Positions 9,465-20,735 of a DNA stretch of 41,220 bases are shown piece by piece. The notes beneath the pieces were generated by a model. The model had not been told where the DNA came from. It ran no database searches and worked only from the letters and a program-made list of their open reading frames with translations. A program made the position numbers and the translations under genes. Every line of letters starts with the position of its first letter. The stretch's first letter is position 1. The DNA is from Camillea tinctor. Its lineage: Eukaryota > Ascomycota > Sordariomycetes > Xylariales > Xylariaceae. Location: contig MU394175.1 of assembly GCA_022578605.1 (NCBI GenBank), positions 1 through 41,220 of the forward strand, read 5' to 3'.

Positions 9465-11540
9465 GTGGTGGATACGAAGGGTGCGTGAGGAGTTTGAACA
9501 GTCAATAAATGACTCCGGCGTTGAGACGGTTACCGCAATGTGACCTATTACTTGTAGGCGAACAAATGCTTTGGAGAAAAGGGGATACAAGAAGAAGAGG
9601 GGAAGATTGTCACACTCGATGTAGCTATTGGGTTTATTGGTTAATCACAAGTCATTTGTGATAATTGTTTCCGCCCCCTTTTCATGATAGACATTGAGCA
9701 CATGAAACGACATTCCCTAGGCATGAAATCATATATATCATGACTGATGACTAGAGGCAATGCTCCAAATTAACGAATATAACGTATCAAGACACTTTTA
9801 TGATAATGAAACGACCGTCTTTAGATGTACCTAAAGCAAAACATCATACCTGGGTTGAATATGATACATCCAAATGTAGTTTGTATGACATGCCCCGTGA
9901 CAGCAAGGCTAATATCTACAATCATTTATAAATGGAGATGAACATTCCTGTAGTCGGCCTTGAGAGTCGGCTGTTGTTGTATTTAATATAATTTCATGCT
10001 ATACACCCTAACCTAGATTGTTTACATCATTGTAAAGCAGCCCGAGAGCTCGAAACATGGAGCACGGCGGCGGCCGTATGATTACACGTACATACGAGGG
10101 CTTCAACAGTGTATACCTACTATATTCCTTGATCATCAGATAGAAACATCAACTTCATTTTGCCTTGTATAGGTGGGCATCGCGAAAAGAGCCCCAAGTG
10201 TCTACTTTTCATACCGTCCACCCAATTCTCCAGCTTGAGTCATCCCAACCCAGTCTTGAATTTTATCTCCTGCTCGTTTACGGCGCTCTACAGTTCTTCC
10301 TTAGAATAACCTGAGACAGTATGTATACGATATGTGACATACTTCTTAGTAATACGGGGGATCATTCCTCGACCTGTTACATCAACGTCTAATAAGGCAC
10401 GTGTCCAAGAACATCGCTGACGGTTGGTTCGTGATGCCCAAGTTCCCGGTGTTATCCGTCACGTTATATATGAACCTACCTGGGATCCCGGATAGGGAGA
10501 GTCTTATGTTTCGTCGTGCGCGACTCGGTTTGCGTGATGTCCATGACGGGCAAGTTACGATATTGTTTGTTGATTAGCTAGTGGCAAGGTCACCTATTGA
10601 TCAAGCTGGGCTCCGAAGATTTCGTTAAGGGGGAATAATGAGAACAAAGACTTAGAAGTATCTGGTCTTCATTTTGTCTGTCCTTTATACACAAAGTGTC
10701 ATCTTCGCTGCACCATCATAATCTATCAGTAAACATACCACAGAGTTCAATTTTCAACGGCGCCTTGACGTGGGCTTCCAAATGGTCCGTGTAAGCGGAG
10801 CAAAATAATAATTAGCAGCGTGTTCTAGCTATCAACGGCGAGGAACGGGGCTATCAGAAACATTGTACCGGATCATAAGGAACAAATGAACTATAATCAT
10901 GTGCATATAACGATACCGTAAAGCAATTAGGTATAGGTGCTAGTCTCCTACGTGATAACGTCGCGATTGCATAAGTCCTTGCTAGGTTCCTCGTGAAAGT
11001 GGCCATCTATCAGCTAGAACAAGTTGAATTTGTTATGGTCCGCTTTTGGCATGCAGAGAGGTTATCGGGACAGGTAAGTCGTGTGAGTCGAAGGTATCGG
11101 ATAGAGATGACACAATGTTGCGTTGATAAGAGAAGCTCGTCGTGGTGTCAACAGAGAGAACCTCTGCCTCGGATCTCCCTGGGGCAGGTTGAGCTATGTT
11201 ACTAGAATGCTTTCAAATGGATTGGTTGCTCGGCCTGTCCCTTTCCACCTTTTAGAAGCTAGTGCTGAGCAAGGCCTGGTAGAAGTAGCATATAGAATAG
11301 ATGACATTCATCTATCGAGATGCTTCCCGGCTTGGGGACTAGGGACGGTGTGCTCAGTGGCCCTAGTGCTGCTGGGTTTGCGAACTATTCTAGAGACAAA
11401 TCTGTCCTAAATCTGTTTACTTATTGAGAGCGAGGATGAGGGACATAGGAGGTAGGAGTAAAGCAAACGCACTGGTGTCTCTCACAGACTCAATTGTCCA
11501 GCCACAAATAACTGAGACTTGATAACTTCAACCCAGTCAG
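9465..11540. other. Intergenic, no gene seen
   Basis: AT-leaning unique sequence. Open frames at 10993-11205 and 11123-11410 overlap in different frames, have no homology I recognise and no codon bias. A T-rich or T/A-rich zone from 9600 to 10000 probably holds the 3' end of the 8691 gene transcript. Confidence 0.55.
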
Positions 11541-12057
11541 TCATCGCTCCGACCCGTGGATGTGCGAAGCGGTTGGTGTTTGAATGTTTGACAAGAGCTT
11601 AACTTGACGAAACTTACATGGTCTCCCGTTCTTGCCAACTTGTGAGATGCTCAAATAGATTTCTGTGTCCCTCTCTGTTGATACATGGTGTAACGGCTTG
11701 TTTAGATAATCTGGCATTTTGAGATTTCCCAGAATATGCCAATCATCTCCTGTCAACACCGTCTTCCCTCGTATGGTCAAACACTTACAAGCCCCGAGGA
11801 TAGCAAAACCAAGGGCTGTCTCGAAGATAGAAGAGAAACTGGTATCGTAACACCCCTTGAACCAAGGCTCTAGTCCGCAAAGATGGGATATAGAGGCGCC
11901 AGCATCTTGGCTGCCGAATATGGTAAATATTGGAGGCCTACCATAGGATTGATTTATCATTTGACACTCGATTGTCTTCGAGTTTAGCGCTGTCTGATTA
12001 GTAGGTCGTATTTTCTGCTTGGGAAGCTTCCAAAGAGTACGTATTACACGAAGTTGA
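11541..12057 (-). pseudogene. Unidentified coding relic or internal exon
   Basis: The minus strand is open for about 172 codons from just after a TAA (12058-12060) down to 11541. The first ATG in frame is at 11960, but the frame is open and protein-like upstream of it (RVIRTLWKLPKQ, then RPTNQTALN). The central part, PPIFTIFGSQDAGASISH followed by LEPWFKGCYDTSFSSIFE, has the look of a folded protein. The tail after GACKCLTIRG is less convincing. I cannot assign a family. The lack of a start codon at the left edge and of splice sites suggests an exon remnant of a decayed gene. A chance open frame is possible. Confidence 0.35.
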
Positions 12058-12701
12058 GGTTAATAGTAGAATATTACTTCAACAACGGTCGGATGGTGGT
12101 ATTGTGCTATGCTTCAAAAGGTCATTTATGAACAAATATGAAACAATCGTCATTTGTAGGGCTACTCACACCCTAAGACCCCGGTTTAATCTTTGGTTGG
12201 GTGTTCGTATCATCCCGGAGTACCATTTGCCATTTACCTCATAGTAATTAAACTGTTCGACCTAAATGTGAAATTAAACGATCCATATCTGTAGCCCATG
12301 TTCGCGTTATGCGGCTTCTTTGGGGTTTACGGTAATATATGTGCATAGTATTGGCCGGTAGTTGCACATTATTAACTCAGAGCTGGCGCAGCCTCAGGAG
12401 TCCACCTATCGTCTTGGTGGTATCGACGGGTGCCGTAGGCTCCTGAGCTCCGAAGACTCGTGGACTTCAAGGAACCCGATCTCCAGTCCTTCCACATGAA
12501 GAAGGATAAACTGCACGACGGCATTTTGTTTATCCGTCCCCACGCAAAGCGACATATTGACCAGACCACATAGTTCGGTACTAATCGTCGTATTTCGCCA
12601 ACAACATTTAGCTCCTGATTAGGGGCTGGCGAACCCCTGCGGGCGAAGCACCAACGGCATTTGCCCTACACGAGCGGGTTCAAACCGGCATGCCAATAAC
12701 T

Positions 12702-12758
12702 GAGTTGTCTCTGCCCTTAATTTCTCCTATATCAGATGCGACAGCGCAGAGACAACTC
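12702..12758. repeat. Perfect 13-bp inverted repeat (hairpin)
   Basis: GAGTTGTCTCTGC at 12702-12714 is the exact reverse complement of GCAGAGACAACTC at 12746-12758, with a 31-nt spacer. It is not next to a gene end, so a terminator role is unlikely. Confidence 0.7.
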
Positions 12759-12809
12759 TCCCGGCGAATTGCTCCCCGATTGCCTAGCCTTGTTCACGCA
12801 GACTGAGTG

Positions 12810-12848
12810 AAGTCTGGGGATAAAGTCTGGGGATAAAGTCTGGGGATA
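12810..12848. repeat. Three exact 13-bp tandem repeats
   Basis: The unit AAGTCTGGGGATA is repeated three times without change. The core AAGTCTGGGG recurs once at about 37258-37267. Confidence 0.85.
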
Positions 12849-15800
12849 TAGGCGGTCAACGACTTGCGCCTTGTTTCCCTATACGAGTTAATAAGAAGAT
12901 AATATTGGCAAACCAGTACTTAGACCACCAGACACGGCTGTGCCGGCATTTGTAAAAGCGGCTGCCAATTCCAATGCCATCATTTTCCTAGATGATAATA
13001 TCAAAATAGCATACAAGTAGGAATTGAGTTTCATGTGAAGTAGACAAATGTAGCTTAAGTCAGTTTGGTAAGATAAGGTTGAGGAGCGAAAACGACGTGT
13101 ATCGTAGCTTTTCGTGGCTTTGCTCGTACGGGGGGCTAGTGGAGGTCTATAATAGGCTACTTGTTATAAGCCTGCTGCCGCAGTCACAGTCAGAATTTGG
13201 TTGATATCGAAGGAATGTTATGTGCTGGCAGCAGAGGAGCAACGTAGCAATAGGAGACCAAAGGAGACCAACAGTAGATTAGCTAGACGAGCTAGTATAG
13301 TAATAGTATAGAAATTATAGGGCGGGGAGAGTATGGGAGAAATAAAGAATCATAGAATTATCACCACAGTAGAGCACTAACCAATGTACACCAAATACAC
13401 CATGCCATGGTAAAAATAAAAATAGGTACCAACTTACATCATAAGGTGTTCGAGTGGAGGAGAGCGGAGTTGAGTCGGCAATTCGAAGGTAGAACCGATT
13501 CTAGATGAAAATTACGGTGAGACGTCGTTTGAATCGATCTAGTTGAGTGTGCTCACCATCACAATCACCACCATCACCTGACCTCCGGGGGTAGGTTGGT
13601 TAAGGGTTCATGGTTCACGAGAGACGAGACAAAGACTTCAAAGGCAAATGACGTTAGTAGTGATGATTACGAAGAGACTTGAGACCTGGCATCGATAATG
13701 ATCATGAGAACATTAGGTTACCTAGGTAAGATTATACGTATGGTGTGTAGGTTGAAAGAAGGGGTGACATTGGTTTACGAGGTGTTAATTCGTAGCGTGA
13801 TTTATCCTGTGATATGTTAAATTTAGATAAGGTTGGAATCATAACTAAATTTTTGGTGTTTTTCTTTTTTCTTTTTTTTTTTCTTTTCTCATCGGGTCGT
13901 CCGATCCTATACGGAATGGTATTGCGCTAACGATGAAAGGGGGAAAAAAGAGGCAAAAACAAATAAATGTATGTACATAACTTACAGAATATGAAGGCAT
14001 CCCGGGGTTATGCGAGACACCCTATTACTACCACCCTGCGTAGGACACCAGTAGACCAATAGTCTAGTAGAAAAGGGAGTATCCTTCCATAAATGGTAGT
14101 ATTTTTGGCACATATTCCTTGGCGCGGGGCGACCTGAATAAGACCTGAACGGAGTCTGTTAGCGGGTACGGAGTATATGGGACCTGAAAGCGAGCCTGGG
14201 TAAGGTAGGGAGGGACAAGTGGCCTAGGGGGGGGGTACATAACTGAGTGCTGACCCTTCCCCCCACCTGGGTACCTAGAGGCAGCCTAAGGTGGCTAGAG
14301 AGTGGCACTGCCACTATCATCGGTTCGCTGGTAGATCAGGCTAAGAAGACTTATGACCCTTGAATACGAAATCTCACTCTCTTTTATCCCCATACCAAAA
14401 ATTCAATAGTGTACCATGGTTCGTGATTTACACATAGCGCGCACCTTTTTGCTTGGAAATCTCGGCGACCGATGATTAATGCCATAATGAGTCACGGAAT
14501 CTCTTGACGAGAATACTTTTTTTTGGTCATCGTATTGTGAGGTTGTGTTCTCTTGGAAGAGTCTGTGAGACTCGGCTGCATCAACTCGTGTCCGATGCCG
14601 GTTGGCACAGAAATGTCTCAATTCAATTACGTAGCTGCGTACGTGAAGAGGGAGCCTTTTGCGCCATCGGTTGAGTTAATGTGGCGTTGCTATAGAAGAA
14701 GGGAAAGCAAGCGGGAAGAACAAGAAGAAAAGAAAAGAACAAAGAAAGAAAAACAAGAAAAGCCACGGACATAATGAGGGGTTCGGAGAGAGAGGGAGAA
14801 TATGATAGGATGGGATGGGATGTGATGGTGTTGGGAGTTTCAACTTAGAAACAGGAATCCTGCACTAACGATCTGATAGGATAAGTGCATGATCTTGGAA
14901 CGCCTTTGTTGAATTGTGCTTAGAGCTGGGCTGTTTCGGATTCCATGTTCAGACAACTGCATTGTTCCAAGAGCTAATAAGGGATTTCCGTCCGCTATCC
15001 TGTCCTGTCCTTGTAGCTAACTAACTCCGTTGGCATCTACAAGTACAACACTATAGGTCAGGTCAAGTCAATTAAGAAACTTGGGCAACCGTACACAAAG
15101 AAAACTCAATTTACATGGTGCTTTTGAATGATTGGTTGGTCAGTTGGTCAGTTAGCGAAGGCGCAGCCACACCTTATACGATTATGGATGTTATGCATGA
15201 GGTTCTTTTTTTTTCTTCTTTTTTTTTCTTCCTTCCTTCCTTCTTTTTTTCTTCTGTGCCTGGACCTAACAGTTAAGGTCAAATCCAAGTCGAGTCGGTC
15301 AACTAACTAAGCAGCTGTACCCCCGCTCTTCTTACCCAACCGAAAGACCCCTATTTTAGGATGGGCTTTTGATAGGTTGACGCTGGTAAGGCTTGTGCTT
15401 TACGGATCTGTATAGGGCAGTCGCCCCGTTGCCCGTGTCGATTGGCTTCGACCCTCGATGCTGTCAAACACTACTCGACAATCTGAAGGTCTGCCGAGAT
15501 TCTTGGCAACTCCTGAAAAGAATGTGGTCAATTCCGAGTTTGGACTTATTTTTCCATCGCGGATACTGGATCCAGTCTATACCACATCATAGGTTAATTT
15601 TCCCTTCCTTTGTTTCTTCTTGGTACTTACCCTACCTTACGTAAGGCGACTTATTCTTTTTCCTTAGCGTACCAATTGTCCACTGCTCCTGTGTCACTTT
15701 GAAAATGGACACACGACGTATCTAGGTACCTAATCGGGGCAAGTCTATCGATACCTAAGCACTTGGCTTGTTTACTTCGTGTACAGTAAATATTTACACA

Positions 15801-16941
15801 CTCACACACGTATTTGTATGTATTTGTATACAGAATAGACTGGAATGCGATATATGGCTGCTCCGTAAAGAAGAAAGACCCTCAAAAAGTAATGGGTCAA
15901 TGTACCCCATGATGTCAAGCAGAGAAAATCGAAATAAAAGCACAAAAGAACTAATGATCAAGATGATACACTGGTAAGTGGTGATCACGGTGGGAGATAG
16001 ATTTCACGTGCAACGTCACTTACAGCGCCAGGGGCGCACAGGTGGTGGGTGGGCCATTAGATGGTACGATCTGCCGTTTTTGATCATGATGCCCCTTGGC
16101 GCGATGGGAGCAGGGATGCATCACGAATGTTAGTCTCCCAGGCACAGCCAGGACATCCCTGTCCTTCTTATCGAATCGATTGGTCCGTGGTTCGCTCAGC
16201 TTCGCCTGAGGGTATCAGCGACGCTCACGCATCCAGACTCCTTCCCTCACTCTGGTGTCTCTTTCTAGACGCTCCTCCCCTGGGCGACCCGCCCACCTGC
16301 CAGTCTAGAGCAACCCGCGCCGCAGAAGAAGACCCTGGGCAGGTAAGCCAGGTACCTTTACACCACGACTAGGTAGGCACGCTAGAGAGTAACACGATGG
16401 CTACGGAAAACGGCAAGAACTCAGCTCCACTGATCACCAGACTGGCCGCCATAACCTATACCCGCCGGTCTGTTCAGCAACCAAGTACATCTCACTCAGA
16501 CAGACGTAGAACAGTTACATCGAACACACTCGACCTTCCAGGTACCTGCGCTATCGTATTTGACCTTCCACCATACCAACTCGAGTAATTAATCCTAATA
16601 CTACCTACACTAGCACAGTACCTCGTTCATCCACACACCCCCTCGACACCTCCCACTCCACAGTTTCCGGGTTGCTGTTGTTGTCTTAAAACCGACAGCC
16701 AGCCTCTTCTTTCCCATTATCCCCAGACCATCGATTTGCATACATATCTGCCCTACGCCCATTAACTCACTTGAGCGTTTTCCCTCGTTTCGTCTCACCT
16801 CCCTCGCTTTTCCTCATCTGTCAACAAAACCATTCTTCTGTTGTCTCTCGTTGAACAGAAGCCAGATTCGAATCACCATAGAATAATCTATTGTACAACC
16901 AACCAACCACTCTTAATAATCCCCTCACCTCCTTATCGGAA

Positions 16942-18177
16942 ATGTTCACCAAATTCCTATCCACCACTGCGGTGGTTCTCGCTGCTACTCAGCTAGCGTC
17001 TGCACAAACCTCCACCAAGTGTGATCCCACGAAAACGAGTAAGTCATGATATCGATTGATGTCAACTGTGCTAGATCGCCATGTTAACATAGCTATAGGT
17101 TGTCCGGCCGATCCCGCCGTTGGCAAAGAGAACATCGTTACTGTCGACTTTACCAAGGGCGCCAATTCTTTCTTCACTGAGGCCGATGGTACTAAGCTCA
17201 CTTACGACAGCAATGGTGCGGTTTTCACTATCAACTCGGAGACGGATGCTCCTACCATTTCTAGCGGGCAGTACATCTTCTTCGGAAAGATCGATGTGAC
17301 CCTCCGGGCTGCTCCCGGTACTGGTGTTGTGACCAGCTTTGTTTTGCAATCTGACGACCTTGACGAGATCGACTGGGAGTGGCTCGGTGGTGATGCCACT
17401 CAGGTTCAGACCAACTACTTCGGCAAGGGCGATACCACCACCTACGACCGGGGTGGCTTCAGCGCCGTGTCCAACCCACAAGGCGAATTTCACACGTATA
17501 CGATCGACTGGACTAAGGACTACGTTCACTGGATCATTGATGGCAACCTAGTCCGTGAACTGAAGTATGCCGATGCGCAGGGCGGCACCCGATTCCCCCA
17601 GACTCCTTGCCAGATCAAGCTGGGTACCTGGGTTGCCGGCCGCTCGGACGCTCCCAAGGGTACTGTCGAGTGGGCTGGAGGCTACACTGATTTCAGCCAG
17701 GCTCCTTTCCCTGCCTACTACAAGTCGATCACCATCCAGGATTACAGCAACGGTGTCGCCGACGCTAAGGAGTACGTCTGGAAGGATGGCTCTGACGGCT
17801 CTTACCAGAGCATCAACGTCGTCACCGGTAATGCTAACGACGACCGTGACGGTGATGAGACTACTTCCAGCTCTGCTCAATCCAGCAAGACCGAGACCGC
17901 GAAGCCTACTGGTACTACCACCGGTGCTTCGTCCGCTACCGATGCTTCCACTACTGCTGTCTCGTCGACCGCCAACTCGACCGCTCCTGCTACTACCCTG
18001 TCGACTGCTACCAGCACTGCTGCATCTACTGGTTCTGCTTCAGCCGGTGATTCCGCGGCGGAAACCAGCACTGCTCCTTCGACCTCGTCATCCGTCGTGC
18101 CCACTAGCGGTGCTCTTAAGAAGACTTTCAGCGGTGCTCTCCTCGGTGCCGGCTTCCTCGCCGCTTTGATACTGTAA
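16942..18177 (+). CDS. GPI-anchored GH16 Crh-type cell-wall transglycosylase
   Basis: Exon 1 is 16942-17038, intron 17039-17098 (60 bp, GTAAGT...TATAG), exon 2 17099-18177; the product is 391 aa. Residues 1-21 are a signal peptide ending ASA. Cys27 and Cys34 flank the intron junction, as in the N-terminus of Crh proteins. The GH16 catalytic motif DEIDWEWLG is at 121-129, with E122 as expected nucleophile and E126 as acid/base. The GH16 domain runs to about 245. It is followed by a Ser/Thr/Ala-rich stalk (about 280-370), probably O-mannosylated, and a hydrophobic tail (GALLGAGFLAALIL) after a Ser-Gly that could be the GPI attachment site. Crh1/Utr2 enzymes link chitin to beta-glucan in the wall; this role is from the family. 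There is no chitin-binding module. The length is typical of the family. Confidence 0.95.
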
Positions 18178-19560
18178 ACATCTAGCGCGCGATGAAGTTG
18201 GGTGACAAACCCGTGTTCTTACAGGCGAACCGTATATTCAGTTCTTGACGATCTTTATTTTTGCCCATCAGCCGAACCCGAACATGATTCTGAATGAAGG
18301 GCGATAAGCACAACATAGATGAATCCGAGTCGGCTCCTCATACATGGCTAGCTTAGCTTTCTAATGACGGTTCATGTGGACTACACGGTGGCTCGAGGCT
18401 TGATGCCTGGCAGTGGAAGATATTTAGCGTTTTGGGTTTTTTATGAGTTGAGGTGATCTGATGATCGCATGTACGGACAGTGGGCGGTGATGAATGTTTT
18501 TCTGGAGCGTTTGGAGTTGTATGTTCGAGTATGAGTGAATAAGTTTTTACGTGTTATAAGATTAGGGGATTGGCTTTAGATGCCTTCTCATGCATGATAT
18601 CAAGCATAGGTAGACAAAATTTACCATTATATTGCTAATCACTTGCATCTTTATTTAATTCGTGTTACCCTATTTACAGGGTTACTATCTCAAGTTTCAC
18701 AATCTAGTCTTGACAGCGGCTGAGCACATGATGAACGAGGATCGTGCAGATAATTAGTGCTATTCTCCAGTGAATTTTTTGAGAATTGTAGGCTGCGTGC
18801 ATATACACAACGCAATGCATCACGCCTATCGCAAGACATCCCTGGTTACGTACAGATATCTATGTAGGTGGGAGCCGTGCCCCGCCAAGAACCTCTCCAC
18901 AGATCTCCCCCTGACGAATACCTTTTCCTAATATGGAAAGGGATCTCCCCAGGGGTAGGAAAGCCCATCTTCATCCAATGGGAGAGGGCTCGTGCGTTCC
19001 CCCTGTCTTGTGTACCAAGAATTTGATTGTCCTCATCGCTCACTGAATTTGGAATCTGAGCTACAATAGGGAGAGGGATTCGTGGATCAGGTGGTAGGAA
19101 GAGTAAGGTTAGATAATAACAAAAAAGGTAAATAAACATAAGAATAAGCATAACTTCAAAAAACCGGACATACACGGAAAATATGCGTTCGGTCGCATTT
19201 AGGATTGTGCTAAGTAGTTGCCCTAGTGATGATTAACTCGGATAGAAATTGTAGTTAGGTGCCTCCAAACTAGGTAAAACTCTATCCCATCCTATGCATC
19301 CTCCTACGTGTATACCCATGTATTGGATAAAAGACAACAAGATGAAGGATACAACGCAGGACGGACGGACCTTAAGCTTATTACAATTAACGGGAAGAGG
19401 GAGGGGGGAATGACATAGGCAAACCTTACCTCGCTTTCGCTTTGTCCCCTTTTCGCTTCTTTTTGCTTTTTTTTTAACCGTTCGCTTTTCCCCAACCGAG
19501 CTCCAAACTTCGGCTCAACTTTTCCCGCTAGCTTACCGCGCCGCTGGAATTTTATTTTAG

Positions 19561-19584
19561 TGCATAGGTAAGTTTACCTATGCA
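19561..19584. repeat. 24-nt perfect palindrome (11-bp arms)
   Basis: TGCATAGGTAA and TTACCTATGCA are exact reverse complements separated by GT. The centre is the same TAGGTA/TACCTA word seen elsewhere in the spacers. Confidence 0.8.
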
Positions 19585-20715
19585 GGTACCATGCCCGGTT
19601 GCTAGGTTAGGCGCTAAGTTGTGAACGATAACCTCGTGTAATACATACGTAATTGGCTGCTGTATCTGTTGAAGCCTCGGCGCCAATGTTTCTTATTTTA
19701 TTTCATTTTATATCTCGCTATTGATATCAACTCTGCAGTGCATCGTGCGATTTCATCTCGGCTATATGGAGATACATAAGTAGAGAAGAGCAAGGCTCAG
19801 CAAAGAGTATGCGCGCGGAGTCGGTTATAGCGTATCTACTTCGAGTGCGGTGTGCGCGCGCGGATGTATCTGGTAGACACGAGCGGACGGACATAGACTG
19901 AGATATGAGATGATTGTATACAACTAGACGCGATATCGAATGATTGGTTCCCCAGTCCTACCCAAAGTTAGGTTGAAGTTAGATTTAAGATAAAAAGGAA
20001 ACGCGCCAGGGCCACTTTGCGAACGGTTCTTTTCTCTCTCTTTTTCTTTTTTTCTTCAGCGAATTTTGATAAGGGTGGGTTATACACTAGCTTAGTGTAA
20101 ATTACCTATACACACAGACAGTAGAGCTCAGACAACGGCAGTTAGGTTGAGTAGTGGAGATATCGTACAGTGTGTAATTGAGTACAAAACATTATATAAG
20201 CGGAGAGTTGAGGAAAAGTGGAAGACCTCGGAGAGAAAGAGAAAAAGCGGCTTAGGCTTCGTTCAAGGTTGGCTTTGGCCTCAACAATACTTGCGCACAG
20301 CCTCGGTACCTATGGGTATGGTTAGGCTTATACGCGCGCACATACCAATCAGTTAGGTACACCAACACTAATTCTGGGCCTAGCCCGCTACCAAAAGACA
20401 ATATTGTTACCCTTACCCAGATTAGGCTTCTTTTTTCGAAAGGGGCAGGGGTGGGGTTGCTACAGAGTACGCTACTTTTCTCTTTCCTTTGATTATTCTC
20501 CCGATTTGACGCCACCGTTGCAATCGCAGACGCTGCATTTATGACTGTTGATATGTAGACAAGTAAGAGGGGGGAAGGACAGTCTGGCGCGGCGCGGAAA
20601 AGAATAGTAGACAACGTGGCGACTAGGTATGGAACATGTAGGCAATATAATATGCATTTATTACTTTTCTGCTGATGTAAGATGCCAACATTAGTTCAAG
20701 ACGATAGGAAAAGGA

Positions 20716-20735
20716 GGGAGGGAGGGAGGGAGGGG
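20716..20735 (+). repeat. GGGA tandem array, G-quadruplex-capable
   Basis: Five runs of at least three G separated by single A, the classic strong G4 pattern. It is in intergenic DNA with no gene start close by. Confidence 0.8.

Larger units (their letters stand above)
12061..16941. other. Intergenic with small repeats; no convincing gene
   Basis: Contains a 13-bp perfect inverted repeat (12702-12758), a triple 13-bp tandem repeat (12810-12848), T/C-rich and A/G-rich tracts (13858-13890, 14690-14765, 15205-15260) and TAGGTACCTA-type palindromes (13719-13728, 14271-14278, 15722-15731). On the minus strand 12590-12425 is open in a second frame (VGTDKQNAVVQFILLHVEG) but stops quickly and is unidentified. 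16061-16372 is GC-richer and open but has no recognisable domain. The last 150 bp are CT/CA-rich and look like the leader of the Crh gene. Confidence 0.55.

Noticed and set aside
9075..9590. 171-codon minus-strand frame across the seven-helix gene
   Set aside because: Arg/His/Glu/Ala/Gly-rich shadow of GC-biased codons; the plus strand has clear membrane helices, a TATA box and a good start.
17071..18169. Open frames in other frames and strand over the Crh gene
   Set aside because: The GH16 catalytic motif and signal peptide fix the plus-strand spliced frame; the others are Ser/Leu/Arg- or Val-rich shadows.
20252..20614. 120-codon minus-strand frame
   Set aside because: No domain, no codon bias, no splice sites consistent with a gene model.
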